Shown piece after piece: positions 35,481 to 49,000 of a stretch of DNA of 64,000 nucleotides. The DNA lies in NCBI GenBank assembly GCA_946894095.1, contig OX335642.1:13899021-13963020 (forward strand), read 5' to 3'. The notes beneath the pieces were generated by a model. The model saw nothing but the letters and a program-made list of their open reading frames with translations. It was not told where the DNA came from and ran no database searches. A program made the position numbers and the translations under genes. This DNA comes from Incurvaria masculella. Lineage: Eukaryota > Arthropoda > Insecta > Lepidoptera > Incurvariidae. Position 1 is the stretch's first letter; the number at the start of each line of letters is the position of its first letter.

Positions 35481-36184
35481 AGCTTAGATGATCTAAGTTC
35501 GCGAGCCGATGAAGCTTCCTCAACTGCTCATTTATGATTGCATTTTTTCCAGCAATCTCTTTTCGCAATTTCTCTTCGCTTTTTCAATTTAGATAAGATT
35601 TTATACAGTATTATTTTTATTTCGTTATAAAGGAGTTTTAGTGTACAGCTCGCAATGGCATCAAACCACTACTACTACTACTCTTCCGGGAAAACGACGT
35701 GAAGGTATGTATGTATGTATGTATGGCTAACCTAAACCACAAACATATCTTCACAAACTAATAATTACTTAACAAAAAAATTCCTCAGCCTAAAATGAAG
35801 TAAATAGTAAATAGAAAACTTGCATTGTTATAATTGCAACACATCCCCGTAGCCGCGAAGATGAACGTTCAAGATGGCGACCGTTTAGTTCAGATTAAGG
35901 CCGCCCGCAAAATAAGCTATGTGGTAGTATACAAGACAGAATCAGGCGGAACAATGTAGAACAACGCTCCAACCAGAACATAAAAACGACAAAAAGAGCA
36001 GATGTAAACCTCACTTTGACAATAAACAATAATCCTACTAATCTCGCAAAACAAGTACATATCTGTCTAAATTGATTACGAACTCACTTATTTTACCATC
36101 CAAACGAAATCCAACATAAAATTACTCTATTACTGACAGTTGACCGATTTTGCTTCGAGTCCGTGTTCCACCTCAGCTAGGTGG
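35481..36184. other. No gene seen
   Basis: Holds a (GTAT)n run at 35704-35724 and unassigned AT-rich sequence. Confidence 0.5.
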
Positions 36185-36500
36185 AGCAAAAAGGAATGAA
36201 TGAATCAATGAATGAATGAATAATGAATAAATTCTTTATTGTGCAATAGAAAACAAGTACAATTACAAAAAAAATCGAAACAACAACAAAATTGCACAAA
36301 GGCGGACTTATCACTAGGAGTGATTTCTTCCAGTCAACCTTTGGGGTGATGAGGAGAGACAATCTAAAATATCTGTAGGTAGGTACACAATAGCAATTTG
36401 AAAGGAAAATAATAAAGCAAATAAAATAAAAATATATACAAACAGTATAAACATACATAAACCATAATTTACATAACAATACAAGCATACTTTAAATAAA
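36185..36500 (-). mobile_element. LINE 3' untranslated region with (GAAT)n tail, inverted
   Basis: The same 3' end as 3880-4195 on the opposite strand: gaatgaatgaat... then aaattctttattgtgca and aaaggcggacttatcactaggagtgatttcttccagtcaacc. It lies about 400 bp upstream of the Ptp69D leader. Confidence 0.6.
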
Positions 36501-36643
36501 ATAAACTAATATATATAATACAATATACTAAAATAAAACTAAAAAAGGAGTGATCCTGATCGATTTCGAACCGTTCTATTGTCAGTCACATAACTCATTC
36601 TTTTAGCCAAAATCGCTGTTTAATGCTCCTTCTTACACCGAAT

Positions 36644-36771
36644 GGCTCTGCTGGTCTACTCATGAGATACTCACCAGTGAGTCACAATACTTTCGTACTC
36701 ATGAAAAGACGGCTACGAAGAAAGTTCTGTGACTCACAGGTGAAATACTCATATAGTAGACCTGCTGAGCA
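36644..36771. repeat. Imperfect palindrome upstream of the Ptp69D leader
   Basis: ctctgctggtctactcatgagatactcaccagtgagtcacaatactttcgt is mirrored by acgaagaaagttctgtgactcacaggtgaaatactcatatagtagacctgctgag. About 50-bp arms with several mismatches. A small MITE is the simplest reading. Confidence 0.55.
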
Positions 36772-36885
36772 GTCTGTTCGAACACGGCATTGTTCTTCGT
36801 CTTATTTTCTGTGGTCTTTGCTATGGCCTAGTCTATGGATGAGACGGCTTGTGGGTGTCAACTCCGGTGCCAGTGTTTTTCGCAG

Positions 36886-37013
36886 ATTTATTCTTGTATT
36901 GTTGTCGATAAAGGGCGGCCTCGTTATGAGTGAAGTGTTGGGAAGGGTCTGAACCTCTCGTCAGAAGCCGGTCCGGCAATCCTGCCAGACCGTCGCTCTG
37001 CATTCCGCCCGCC
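36886..37013 (+). promoter_or_regulatory. Ptp69D: 5' leader of Ptp69D, with possible 3' splice site and short uORF
   Basis: The start codon at 37014 lies in GCCGCCATGG-like context (cccgccATGGcg), an excellent initiation site. An in-frame TGA at 36927 rules out extension. Upstream, cagtgtttttcgcag ending at 36885 looks like a 3' splice site, so the coding exon may begin at 36886 and be joined to an unseen non-coding first exon. An ATG at 36926 opens a short upstream ORF (MSEVLGRV, stop at 36950-36952). No TATA box is evident. Confidence 0.4.
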
Positions 37014-37086
37014 ATGGCGCCCTACGCAGCTCGTATTCTTGCGGCCCTTGCCGCCGCTGCCGGCTGCATTTGTGTCGCTACTGCAG
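37014..37086 (+). CDS. Ptp69D: Ptp69D exon 1: signal peptide
   Basis: Codons 1-24 read [20 protein letters not shown] then VATA, a short n-region with one arginine and an alanine-rich hydrophobic core, ending in an A-T-A type cleavage site. The exon ends in phase 1 at GCAG|GTGCCT. Joining to exon 2 gives E25. Intron 1 is 2.8 kb and carries a TTAA-bounded foldback element. Confidence 0.8.
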
Positions 37087-40000
37087 GTGCCTTTCCTTTT
37101 GTTTCAATCTCTTGTCCTATTCGCTTCTTATTGGACCCCTTTGCACCATATATTCCCATAAAATATGCGTAAACTACTAGCCGGAACAATGTATGCGTAA
37201 CTATAGTATTACTGTTTTGATATAGGTAGGTTGCCGTCGTATGAATGAGCTATCTAGTACTGATGCTAACTGCACAGCGGGCGCAATATGAGTAGAACCG
37301 TCAGTTCTTTGTTTCCTACATTCTCGCATACTTGTGCAATTCTTTCATGTACAGAATTCTTGATAAAGGTTATCATTCCTCAAATAATGTTAGTATATAT
37401 ATTTTTTACCCGTATAGGCATTTAGAACTTACAGGTGGTGCGGCACATCGACCGATAAAAAATGTTATTAGGCAAGTGGGGCCATTTGCAATGTTTTGAC
37501 CTGTGATACATTGTCAAATGTCAAGTGGTATCGAGATATTTTATTTTTCTTTATTTTTGAAAATTTCGAAAATAGCTGCTTCAAACGTGCAATTTCTGTT
37601 TTTATACAAGTAGTTGGCGGCACAATTCAAAATCAACCGCTAGATGGAGCAACACTTTTCCAATTTTCATATTAAGGTGGCCCAACCCGGCGGGCCTAAC
37701 TCATTCGCGGGCACGGTACAAAACCGTGCTGTTGCGCTCTGGGACCTTCTCTGTTTCAAAGAATAAGACAGGCTCCGTGATGAGGAAGATGCAACATGTC
37801 CACAAAAAAGACAATGTGCATAGTGTAATAATTTTTTTTTGGCTGGACATGAATGGGTATAATGACATCTAGGACGGTTCGATCATCTTACATGAATTCT
37901 GAATCTCGAGTGCAGTGACCTGTATTCTCAACAAAAATCAAAATCAAGAAAGAGGTTTTGTTACTATGTAGATAGTTATCGCAAACAATTAAGAAGTCAG
38001 ACAAAACTTTTTATCCTCGACAAAATAATCCCCCGAAATAATATAACACAAATGATAAATAAACATGATCATCATTTATTTTATATGCCTATTAGCATTG
38101 AGAAATACTAATCATTGGACTTTTTCTGTAAGCAAACCACAACGGCGGTCGATAACAATGTAGCCCATCTTCGACTACAGTGCGCACTGCGCGCGCGCAT
38201 TACAGTTTCGGCGGTAACCGGCGGTAAAGAGTGGCCGGCTACAAGCCGCAATGAAGTAATTATTAGTATTACTAACTATTACTCGTAACTCCTCAACCGA
38301 CGTTACATCTACTGCCGCCCGCTATTGCGCGAGCGAGACAGTCGCGGGTCGTTGCGTCTAGACGGCTCGCAACCTACGGGCTTTCATTGGCGCGCCGCGT
38401 GCGCGATCCAGTGCGCTACAAGAAATTTGTAGTGGCCATACTGCTCGGCGTAAAATGAATACTTCGTTTTTGCACTAGTAACAGTTATACGAACCCATTT
38501 CTCATTTCTCGTCCCACGACTAGTGCCCACAAATGAGTTAGTCCCGCCGGGTTGGGCCACCTTAATCAATGTTTTTGGTCAAGTAACAGCTTTAAGTAAA
38601 GTTCAGTGGCATTCGCGGCCTAGGGGTGTTGGCCCACGCTTCTCGTGGGGGCGAGTAGAGCTCGAACATTTGGGTTCCTTAGTAATTTGTTATGCAAGCT
38701 GATTCGTTCTACTCACCCTTTTCTATAAGGCGCAATCTCTTGCGCCTTATTGTCTTATGTACCAAAATCTCTGGCAACGTGTAGGGAAGTTCCCTTAAAG
38801 TAGGGTCTAAATTAAACACCTGAATCTCTTGGCTCCGGTTTATTTGTTACTGAAGAAGTTTTTTATAGGTGCAAGAATAATATAAAAATAAATTAAAAAT
38901 TACAAATTGACTTAAATGACTGACTAAAATATCAATGTGAATGTGTTTGAGAATGTTGTGTGTAGCAATCAACAAGATGCCATTGGCTTATTTTCCTTAA
39001 ATCCTCCTTCATAATTCGTTAAATAAACCCATAGAACAATGGCGGCAGCAATCTTATCCATACTAATTATTTGAATTGCAAAAGTAATGCTCTCTATCTG
39101 TCTGTTGTGTTTTCATGCCTAAACTGCTGGAACAATTTTGAGGAATTTCGGGATAGATAGTTTAGACCTTGTTGAAGGACATAGACTACCTTTTGGAGCG
39201 AGAATTAAACTAGAATGGGGCGAAATTACAGTTTGTATGGGGAACTCATATAATATCCAGGAAATCATTCAGCCCGACATCATTTCAAAACGACATCCTC
39301 AGCTAGTAATAATATATATAATTGATGGCATTTTCACTACAATCATTTCATGGGCAATGCTAAATGCCTATTCCACCACCAGGGGAGTTACTTTGGTAAA
39401 TTAACTCGCCAGGTTAACAGGCTAATTACACTTTATACCATGTTAACTGCCACTGAACTGAAATTTGCCATTTAGAGTCATATTTGATCGCTCACTTGCC
39501 TGTACACCCGCTGAGTTCCATTTACATGGTCTTATGACCCATTACTAATTTTATTATTACACTTTAATAAGCTCTCATCTCCCATAAGTGATGCCACTCA
39601 TTGATGTAGTTATGTTTATTGTCAGAGGAATTTCTGCTGCCAAAACATGCACTTTCTTTGCGATATGGTTTCTTTTGGAATAGATTTCTGAACCAAATCA
39701 ACATCCACAGGTTTTTACGTTAAACCTGCCATATCCATCCTTGCGCTATACTTACACTGGAAACATTTTTTTTACAATGCTCTTTGCAATTCATGTGTCC
39801 ACGTTTCAGGCTTAATTTTAGATATATATGTCATTTTCATTGAAAGAAGCGACATATGTACTTGTTTGGGACAAAAAGTGTAATATGTTACAGAAGACCT
39901 GGCACCAGAGATCATTCAGCTGGAGGCCGGAGGACAGCTGGGCGGTGCCGGTGCACTGCGCTGCCTCGCGGTGCCGGAGTCCGCCACCATCACGTGGCTT

Positions 40001-43000
40001 TTCAACGGAAGCGTCGTCATGGCCGACGGGGACCGGTATGAGCGCTCTATATTTTCATAAATAAAAAAATATGACATCTTCTAGTTTGAGATTAAACGAC
40101 ATACCAGGCCACACTTGACGCGTACTGCCGCTCTACAGCAGTACATATGTGTGGTTTCTTTGATGTTTGAGGAGGCAGAATGATTGGTAGAAAAAAATAA
40201 AAAATTGTTAACGTGTCAGTCCATATCTTGCTTTTTCTTTTTTGGTTAATGAAAAGGTCGAATAAATCCCAATACCCAAATCTCTTTTTCATAAGATTAC
40301 CTTTCATCTATGTTTTTTTAGAAAATAAAGTGTGTTTGGATTAAAATGACATGTTTAGTATTATTTTTCACAAATGTATTTGTTTACCTTCTCTTAATGC
40401 AAATGTGTGCAAAAAGTTTAACCCTAAACACAGAACCACATCTTATTGTGAAAAAGGTTATTTTTAGATTTTCTCTTTATAAAACTGGCATTGTCTCTAC
40501 TATCATAACATTGTCTTAATCCCGGTAGGTTTAAGACCATCATGTCTGCATGTATTTATGCAAATACATAAAAATTAGCAAAGTCGAATGTTACTCAAGG
40601 GTTTATACCTGCTGCCGGGTAGCACTTAGCCTAGATACGAATATATCTTCACTTATTTACGATGGCATAGCACCATCTTTATCTTCAAATGCAACTTCAG
40701 AGAGAGAACTTACTGTAGTCCTTACCCTTTAGGCGGCACGCATTACAAACCAGATCGTAGACAATACTGATTTTTGAAAGCTGCACTCAAAATCTACCGT
40801 GTTGTTTGACTTAAACATAACTCATATGGAATGTTATTTTACGTTTACTGATAAAAAGTGTTCAGCTTACTTACTTAGCTCGACGTGTCGTCCACCACGC
40901 TGTGGACATCATCAGGATTCGCGACGCGACCTGGCCGACCTCTAACGCTTCGTCCAGTCAGATGTCAACTGCAGGTCGTCGGCTGCATAGATTGTAGCTG
41001 TGGGTAGGTTCAGCCGCAGATGAGGGTAGTGACGAAGAATTCCATTCGATAATGAAGTCATCCGTGCAAACTATGCTAACGGTGTCACTTTGTATCGAAG
41101 CGTCAAAGGTCCACCAGGTCGCGTCGCGAATCCTGATGATGTCCACAGTGTGGTGGACGAAACGTCGAGCTAAGTAAGTAAGCTGAACACTGTTTATCCG
41201 TAAACGTAAAATAATATGTCGAACAACAGTGAAAATCTAAACAAATCATATGGAATGGTCTGAAATTGCACATATACCAGATTAAGCTACCACTCCTCTC
41301 TTACCTCATCTAATTTCTGAGCTAATACTTACTATTAAGAATACTACTTCCGTGCAGAACTTGCGGCCCTATGGGCAAAGTTGCCTACAAGCTGTAACAA
41401 GATAGTTCCCTTTGGATAGTCGTAAGCGTAGTGTTTCTCTATTCTCAGAGTGAAAATCACCAACGAGACCCTGCCGCTCCCTGACAAAGACGTTGATGGA
41501 AACCAGAAGATGTACCAGGCCCTCTCCGTCCACATCCCTAAAACCACAACTAAGTGGTATGGAAACTTCACATGTCAGGTATGTCAAAATAAAAGTTTTT
41601 AAATTATTGCCATTATTTATAGTTTTTTGGGGTTCCGTACCCAAAGGGTGCCAACGGAACCCTATTACTAAGCCTCCGCTGTCCATCCGTCCGTCTGTCA
41701 CAGGGCTGTATCTCATGAACCGTAATAGGTAGGCAGCTGAAATTTTCTCAGAGTGTGTATTTATTTTGCCGATATAACAACAAATAGGTAGAATTTTAAA
41801 ATATAATAATTAAAGGGGGTCCCCATACAAAGAACGTCTTTTTTATGTTAAATCTTGTGCATTGGTACGGAACCCTTCGTGTGCGAGTCCGACTCGCACT
41901 TGGCCGGTTTTTTTTATATAACTTGACATGGATAGCTAATAACATGTCATGATATTAGCCTAACAACACATGGGTACTAGGTGCCGTACCAGGACCTTCC
42001 TTATATTCCTTTGTATTGTATTTGTTTTGTTATTATTATATTTTATTTGGGAAGTCATCAGCAACTTTATTAAATTCGGGAGGTAAAACATGTTGCCAGT
42101 TACAGACTTCCTATATTATTAACTAAAGTATAAGCAGACAGTATAAGACTCTAATTTTGGTGAATATAGTAAGATTAAATTACATGATATAGATAATAAC
42201 CTAATTACTTATTTAAAATAAAAGAATAAAATTTTCTTTCTACACAACCTTGTGCTTGTTTGTATGTTTGAATTTAAGTGGATGTTTGCGAATTAAAGGG
42301 TGTGGTCATGTGTGTTATTACATTAGGATTACTTACCAATTTCGTGGAACAGTTCGTAGTCTAGGGTCTAGACCAATTGCCTTTCATCCGACAGGTCTTA
42401 AATCCCCGCCCGGTCATACACCATTTTCTTTCGCAATCTGAGTTGGATAAGTGCATTTCGTTACGAATGCGAGCTGTGCCATGGTTCGGAACCCATGTAA
42501 AACTGTAGGTCCCCTTCCCGTACTAGGTGATAGGGTTGGTACCACCGCATTGGATGAAACTATGGTTGAAGCGGCAATGAAAAGTTTATTTATTTATTTT
42601 AGACAGGCAGCCTAAGCTGATATGTCTAAATCTTATTTTTCATTAGATTAAGTTGATCGTCATGTGGAAAGTTATTTAATTAGTAATTGGGAACACATTT
42701 ATTTATTTGTTTTTTTTTTTAGTCAATTGCCATTGTAATATGAATGAATTAACTGGTTATTTGTTTTATTTTCTTTTAAAATGAGTGTCCAAACGATTTT
42801 TGAATTGATTGGTTGAGTTAGCAATAATAACGTCTTCGGGGAGCTTGTTCCATAACTCCACAAGTCTATTTGTAAAGAAATGTTTGCGGGTGTTGGTGTT
42901 ATGTTCCGTGCAGTTGAGTTTCAAGCTGTGTCCTCTTAGGTGAGTGTTTTTATTTAAGGTGAGCATATTTCCAAGATTTGCGCAATCATACTTTCCGGTC

Positions 43001-46000
43001 ATTATCTTGTATGCTGCTATGAGGTCACCTCTCTGACGGCGGCTTTCTAGAGAGGGAAGATTTAGAATTTTAAGTCTTTCATCATATGTTAGGTTGGAGA
43101 GCTGTTGAGGAATTTTGGTGAATCTTCGTTGGACTCTTTCCAAAGCCTGGATATCCTTAATAAAATAAGGCTGCCAGATCTGAAAACCATATTCTAATAG
43201 TGGTCTTACATATGTTTTTAATATTTTCAACATAATATCAGGTGTAAGGACATGAAAGGCTTTTCGAATCATGAAAATGAGTGAGTTCGCTTTCTTAATA
43301 ATTTCTGAAATATGGGTCTCCCATTTCAAGTCGTAGGTGATGTTGATTCCCAGGTCCTTTTGTGAATCCACTGGCTTGAGTTTGACATTGTTTAAAAAGT
43401 ATGGCAATTTAGGATTTTTTTTCCCATGTGGAGCACGGTACATTTTTCAGCATTTAGGTTCAATAACCACCGAGAGGACCATTCCTGAACACTGTTTAGG
43501 TCCTTTTGTAACTGTGCATGACTTGTTAGAGGATTTCCGAAGTACTTGGAGTCATCAGCAAAGAAGGAAAAGTTGCATTGGATGATGTTGTGCAGGTCAG
43601 TTATAAAAATGTTGTAAAGGGTGGTTGCGATTACTGATCCTTGCGGTACTCCGCTCCACACGGGCCTTGGGTCCGAGAGCGCCTCGCCAACTCTAACTTT
43701 AAGCTGTCTATCATTTAGGTAGGCTTCGATCCATTTCAGTAACCTTCCACGTATTCCAAAGTGATTTAATTTGGCAAGTAGTCGACGATGGGGAACCCTA
43801 TCAAATGCTTTTTCGTAATCAAGGTACATAACGTCAATCGATGAGCGTTTGTCTAGTTCCGTTGACCACTTGTCTGTGCACTCAAAAAGGTTTGTAACAG
43901 TTGAGCGTTTGGGCATAAAGCCGTGCTGTTCATTGACTATAATGTGGTTTTTTGCTAGAAAATATCTTATTTGGGAGTTGATTATTTTTTTCCATACATT
44001 TAGATACTATGCATGTCAGACTGATAGGTCTGTAATTTACGGCATCCAATTTATTCCCCTTTTTGTAGATAGGGGTTACTAGCGCTTGTCTCCAGTCGTC
44101 TGGTAATTCGCTAGTTGAAAATGAACTTTCCATAATATTACACAAAGGTTTGGCCAGAATTTCACAGCTTTTCAAAATTATGGATGGTATACCATCTGGT
44201 CCCATTGCCGTATCATCTCTTAATTTTCTTAGGTAGTTCATAACTTCTGATTGCGTGAAGGAGACCTCCTCAATCGAATCTTCAATTCGAGGGAGTGCAA
44301 TTAAAGGGATTTCGCCGGGCGGTTCTTGTACAAATTTTTTTTCAAATTGTTTGGCTAATGTGTTGGCAATACCCATATCCGTCGTGACTAGGTCACCGTT
44401 GTCGTCCATAAGTGTTTGTAGAGTAGACACCTTAGAAGATAGTTGTTGCCGTATATACCCATGGAAGGCTTTGTTTCCGAGGTCTAGTATGCCAATTTCG
44501 TAAGATGTTCTTGAACGTCGGTTTAACGATAGTAAGGCATTGTTGGCCTGTCTATATTCTTGATAGTCTTTTACATTTCCAGTCAGTCTATATATCCCAT
44601 AGTTGCTTTTTCTTTCTAATAATTATTAAGGTTTCGATCGATATCCAAGGTTTGTTTCGAGGCTTCGGGGATTTTCTCATTTCTGGGCTGTACTGGTTTG
44701 ATATTTCAAGTAGAGTTCTTTTGAACAAGTCCCATTTTTTTGAGACGTTTTCAACACCAATGGTTTTGCTAAGTAAATTAACTATGGCTGGGTGAGTCGA
44801 TATAGCATTAAAATCTGATTTGAAATAGTTTTTCCTTTTTGTAATAGTTTTCTGACCAGTTTGTTTACATTCGAGTTGCATTGTCGCAAGTAACACACAA
44901 TGGTCTGATTTACCTATTGGAGGAAGATATTGTATCTGTGATATTAAGGTTTTATCATTGTGCATTATTAGATCCAAAAGTGATGGTTGGTTTCTCTCTC
45001 TAAATCGTGTAGGTTGGTCTACAGATTGGTACAGATTGCTTCCGGTAAACATTTCTTCAAAGTAAAAATCTCTATTGGGAAGGTTATGCTGTATATGTCT
45101 TAGGGGCCATGTTATATTTCTGTAGTTGAAGTCGCCAAATATGATTGTATTACGAGATTCACTTGCTGTTGATAAGCGCTGTAGAAGTATCATTTCCTCA
45201 TTCAATATACAGTCTTCGGGCCGGTAAACACCAATTAATAGGAATTTGTGAGCATTAATAGATAGATCCATCCATAGAGTATCGATGGAGGATAAACGGG
45301 CAAATTCATTATTCCGTTTTGCAATTATTTGTATGCCCTGGTTTTGATTTGCTACATATATTGCTACTCCTCCTCCCATGCGAGTGAGACAGTCTGTTCT
45401 GAATAGTGTGTATCCTTCTATGTTGACTGCCTGATCTGGGATACTGGTTTTTAACCAGGTTTCAGTAATAATTATAATGTTGGGTTTTATTAAATTTATA
45501 TTGGCTAGAAAAAGATCAAATTTAGCACATATTGAGCAAAGGTTAGAATAAAAGAATATAATTTCGGTTAGGTATGCTAGTTTTTTTGCTGTGTGGTAAT
45601 AATTTTAGGACATCCACCGATGTATTTAATGGTGAGATCTGGCTCTCCCTTTCCCGTCCGTTCGGCCAGCTCCTCACGCAGGCGAATTAAGTGTTCACGT
45701 TGCATTGGTGTGCTGTCCCCTTTAATCGCACTTGGCTTGGAATGTTTGGATTTGTTCTTGAGCACTTTGAGCGCATCTGTTTTTGACCGCAGTATGATTT
45801 TTATGGGGCGAGGTCTGTCAGTGTTAGCAGACGGGGCTCCAAGCCGGAAGAGCTTCATGTTGGCAGTAGGGACGTCTGGGGCCAAGTTGGCAACGACTTT
45901 TTCACATTCTCTTCGGTCATGTGCCATCCTTTCATCTGCATTTACTGAATCTGATTCCCTGGTGTCGAATAAGATGATATTTTTTGCTCGCATTTTTCGT

Positions 46001-49000
46001 TCCTGCCATTCAGCAATTGTACGCTCAGTTTCAGATGAATCCTGCCTTTTTTTAAGAATTTGGATCTCTTCATGTAGCTCTGCTATTAGTTTAATCAGAG
46101 TTGGTACCTGTTTTATGTGGTCTCGGCAGTCCTGGCACAGAAAGGTCAACACCCTGCTGGTTTTGAGATCGAGCACTCGGATCTCAGTGGCCGAGAGCCC
46201 TGCACACTCTGGACACAACTGTGTTTTGCACGAGTCACACTTCACTCCTGGTTTTTTTTCATTAATGTTTTTTTTGCATTTTTTGCAATTGCCTCCTGCA
46301 CTCGGGGACTGCCCTGGGGGGCTCATGTTGGTGTAAAAGTTGAAAGTTATTAGTTATCACTGAGGCTTGTACTTTAAATTCTATTGAAATGGAGGGTAGT
46401 TGTTTTGTGTTTGATTTTCACTTGATATTTTCACAAATAACCAACATCAGCTGGATATAACACTATCATAGATTACTTAGGGGTGTAGTAACAGACTGAC
46501 ACTAATTTGGTGTAATAAAGATGGTTTAAAATAATATTTATGACAATTGACTGATCTTAGTAAAATTTTGATGTGCACCAAGCGAAATTGTGGGTAGAAA
46601 AAAGTTGTCCGTGTTGTATCCAGTTCAATGTAGCCGTGCTCATAAAGTGAAGGTCCTGGCATAGCACCTAATTCCTTCGGGAATGTGGTGTGTATCGGCA
46701 TCAGCTTATAGCTGCCAGTGTTATAAACCAAATAATAATAAAATAATAATAATAATATCATAAATGTAGTTGTATAAAAAAAAATTTTATCAGGTTGGAT
46801 AAAAAACAATTAGGACTGCATACTTACTGAAAAAGGCAAGGAATCTCTGTAATATGATCTCTGCTGAACATTACATCACTCCAGCGCAATCTAGATACAA
46901 GCGGCAACAGAGTTGGCAAAACGAATGAATACGGTGATAGTTGCGTGCATGAAGGCTTATTTATCTATCCTGGTTTGCAGGCATTGATGTCGGGCTCAGT
47001 TTCCTAATATTGGAGCGGGTCCCCTGTGAAGTTTGCAGCAGCCGCGGTTTTGTCTTCGGCTGGACAAGTTCACAAGCCCCTTAACCGTTAGGCTTCCTTA
47101 CGTATTTTTGCATTCCAGAAGTGCCCTTATCTCTCCCTTAGGTATGAGGCGCAAAAGGGCGCCCTTCTCAATCAATTTTCGCTCCAAATATCTGTCAATA
47201 TCGACCTTCGGCCACAAACTCAGTCGATATCGACCCACCGGAAGCCAGAGGATTAAGATCTATTACCGAGTGTTTAAAATTACCGATGTAGGCCGCTTCG
47301 CTGAAAAAATTACTAGCTAGACAGCAAAATAATATTAATGCAATTTATGTAATAACAAACTGAGGTTCCCGGCTCTAATTGGTCAATTTTATTTTCAACA
47401 TTCACCCGAGCAGAGCCGTGTAAAATAAGATCAGAAACCTAAGCGGATGTGATATTCATATCTTAAGAACGGCCCGTAAGCTATGTCCCCCATACAAACG
47501 TAGTTTACTAATCATTTGGAAACAGCTATTCCAATTAAATTTATATTTAATATCTAATATCAGGTAACAAATATCTGTGTCTGCACGCTTTTGTTTTTTT
47601 GGAAAATCCAAACCGAATGAAATGAAAGCAAAAAGAAAATCTTCATACAAATTTTGTTTTCTCTGTGGTTTGACCCAGAACAAATTTATCGAAAAAACAA
47701 AGACATGCAGACACAGATATTTGTAGCCTTATATTAGATACCAAATATCAAGTAAATTGGAACAGTGGTTTTCAAATTATTAGTGAACTACGTTTGTATG
47801 TGAGGCGAAATTTTCTGATGCTTACGGGCCGACCTTAATTAAAAAAACTTGGATCTTGGCATAAGTGCCACCTATCAGGTCCAAAACTATCCTATCTTTC
47901 AAGCTCAAACCATTTCACATAATTTTTTTTATTAAAATGAATTGGGTGGTTTCGGAGATTAGTGCGCAAGATAAAATAAAAATTAATGTCATAAGATGAC
48001 ACAGATAGTTAGACGAAGGCAAATAAAGAAATAAAGACTTCATGGTGGTTTTCACGAATAAGGTTATTTTTGGGACTAAACATGATTAAAGTTTACATAT
48101 AAAAGTTAACCTAAATTTATTTTCTTGTTAATATATTAAAATTATATATATATTCAACTTGTTCAGATTGTTCTTCCACCTAAACTAATATTTATTATAA
48201 ACCAAAATGTGTCCTAATAAATTTACATATAACAGGTGTCAGTGGCTGGGGTAGACAGTATCCAGCGACACGTGCTGTTGGACCTGCGGATACCGGCGAG
48301 CGTCGTCCGCACCTCCGGCGTCGTCAGGAGGAAGGCCGGCGACGCCATCACGCTCAGCTGTCTCTTCAGGGGTGAGTTATCATAGAAGTACTCCATCGAC
48401 AATATACATCTTAATATCTCCCCACTAAAGTTTTACGTGATGACAAATCATAATATTGCTCTATGATACACACTCATCATTCTATCAAACAATCATTCTC
48501 TAACTAGGCTTAGGTTAGGTTAGATATGACCATAGGTAGTGAAAACGACATTATTTTTTTTAAAATAATTTTCACTGCTACTAACTGCTATTTACTGTTA
48601 ACATTCCAACAGACACCACCGTTTACAACCTACCAAACGTAGTTTCGGATGTTGGACGTTTTCAGACACTTTCTTTCTTGCCGCTTGGACGCACTGTGTC
48701 TACACTTGAACAAAGAAGACAAAGAGAAGAACTCATGGAAAAGTTTGAAATTTGAAATGGTCATTATGACGTAGCCAACCTTAATTCAATGAACACCATC
48801 GAGAAACTCCGTGGACTGTGCTTAAAACTAAACCGAACCAATTTCAATTCCAACCCAAGAAAGTACTTTCTAAGTAACCGAGTAGTGGACTCTTGAAACA
48901 AGCTACCAGTGCTACCAGCTACTAGTGCTATATCGGTAAACAGTTATAAATATCAACTTAACAAACGTTTAAAAAATGATAAGTATGCCCAATAGATTTT

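Larger units (their letters stand above)
42600..46480 (-). mobile_element. Nearly complete CR1-like non-LTR retrotransposon in Ptp69D intron 3
   Basis: Reading leftward from about 46.48 kb: ORF1 with a cysteine-rich finger, then an overlapping ORF2 with apurinic-type endonuclease (TETWL, GDFNYRN, SDHC), reverse transcriptase (PDGIPS, LTPIYKKG-like, [24 protein letters not shown]) and the CR1-type C-terminal region ([20 protein letters not shown]). It lies opposite to the host gene. The ends are approximate: no clear target-site duplication was found. Assignment to the CR1 superfamily is by motif pattern only. Confidence 0.85.

Noticed and set aside
39138..39404. 88-codon frame in intron 1
   Set aside because: No domain, AT-rich codon use, and its end overlaps a MITE relic.
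45593..46336. 247-codon + strand frame
   Set aside because: Antisense of LINE ORF1; no initiation context or motif.
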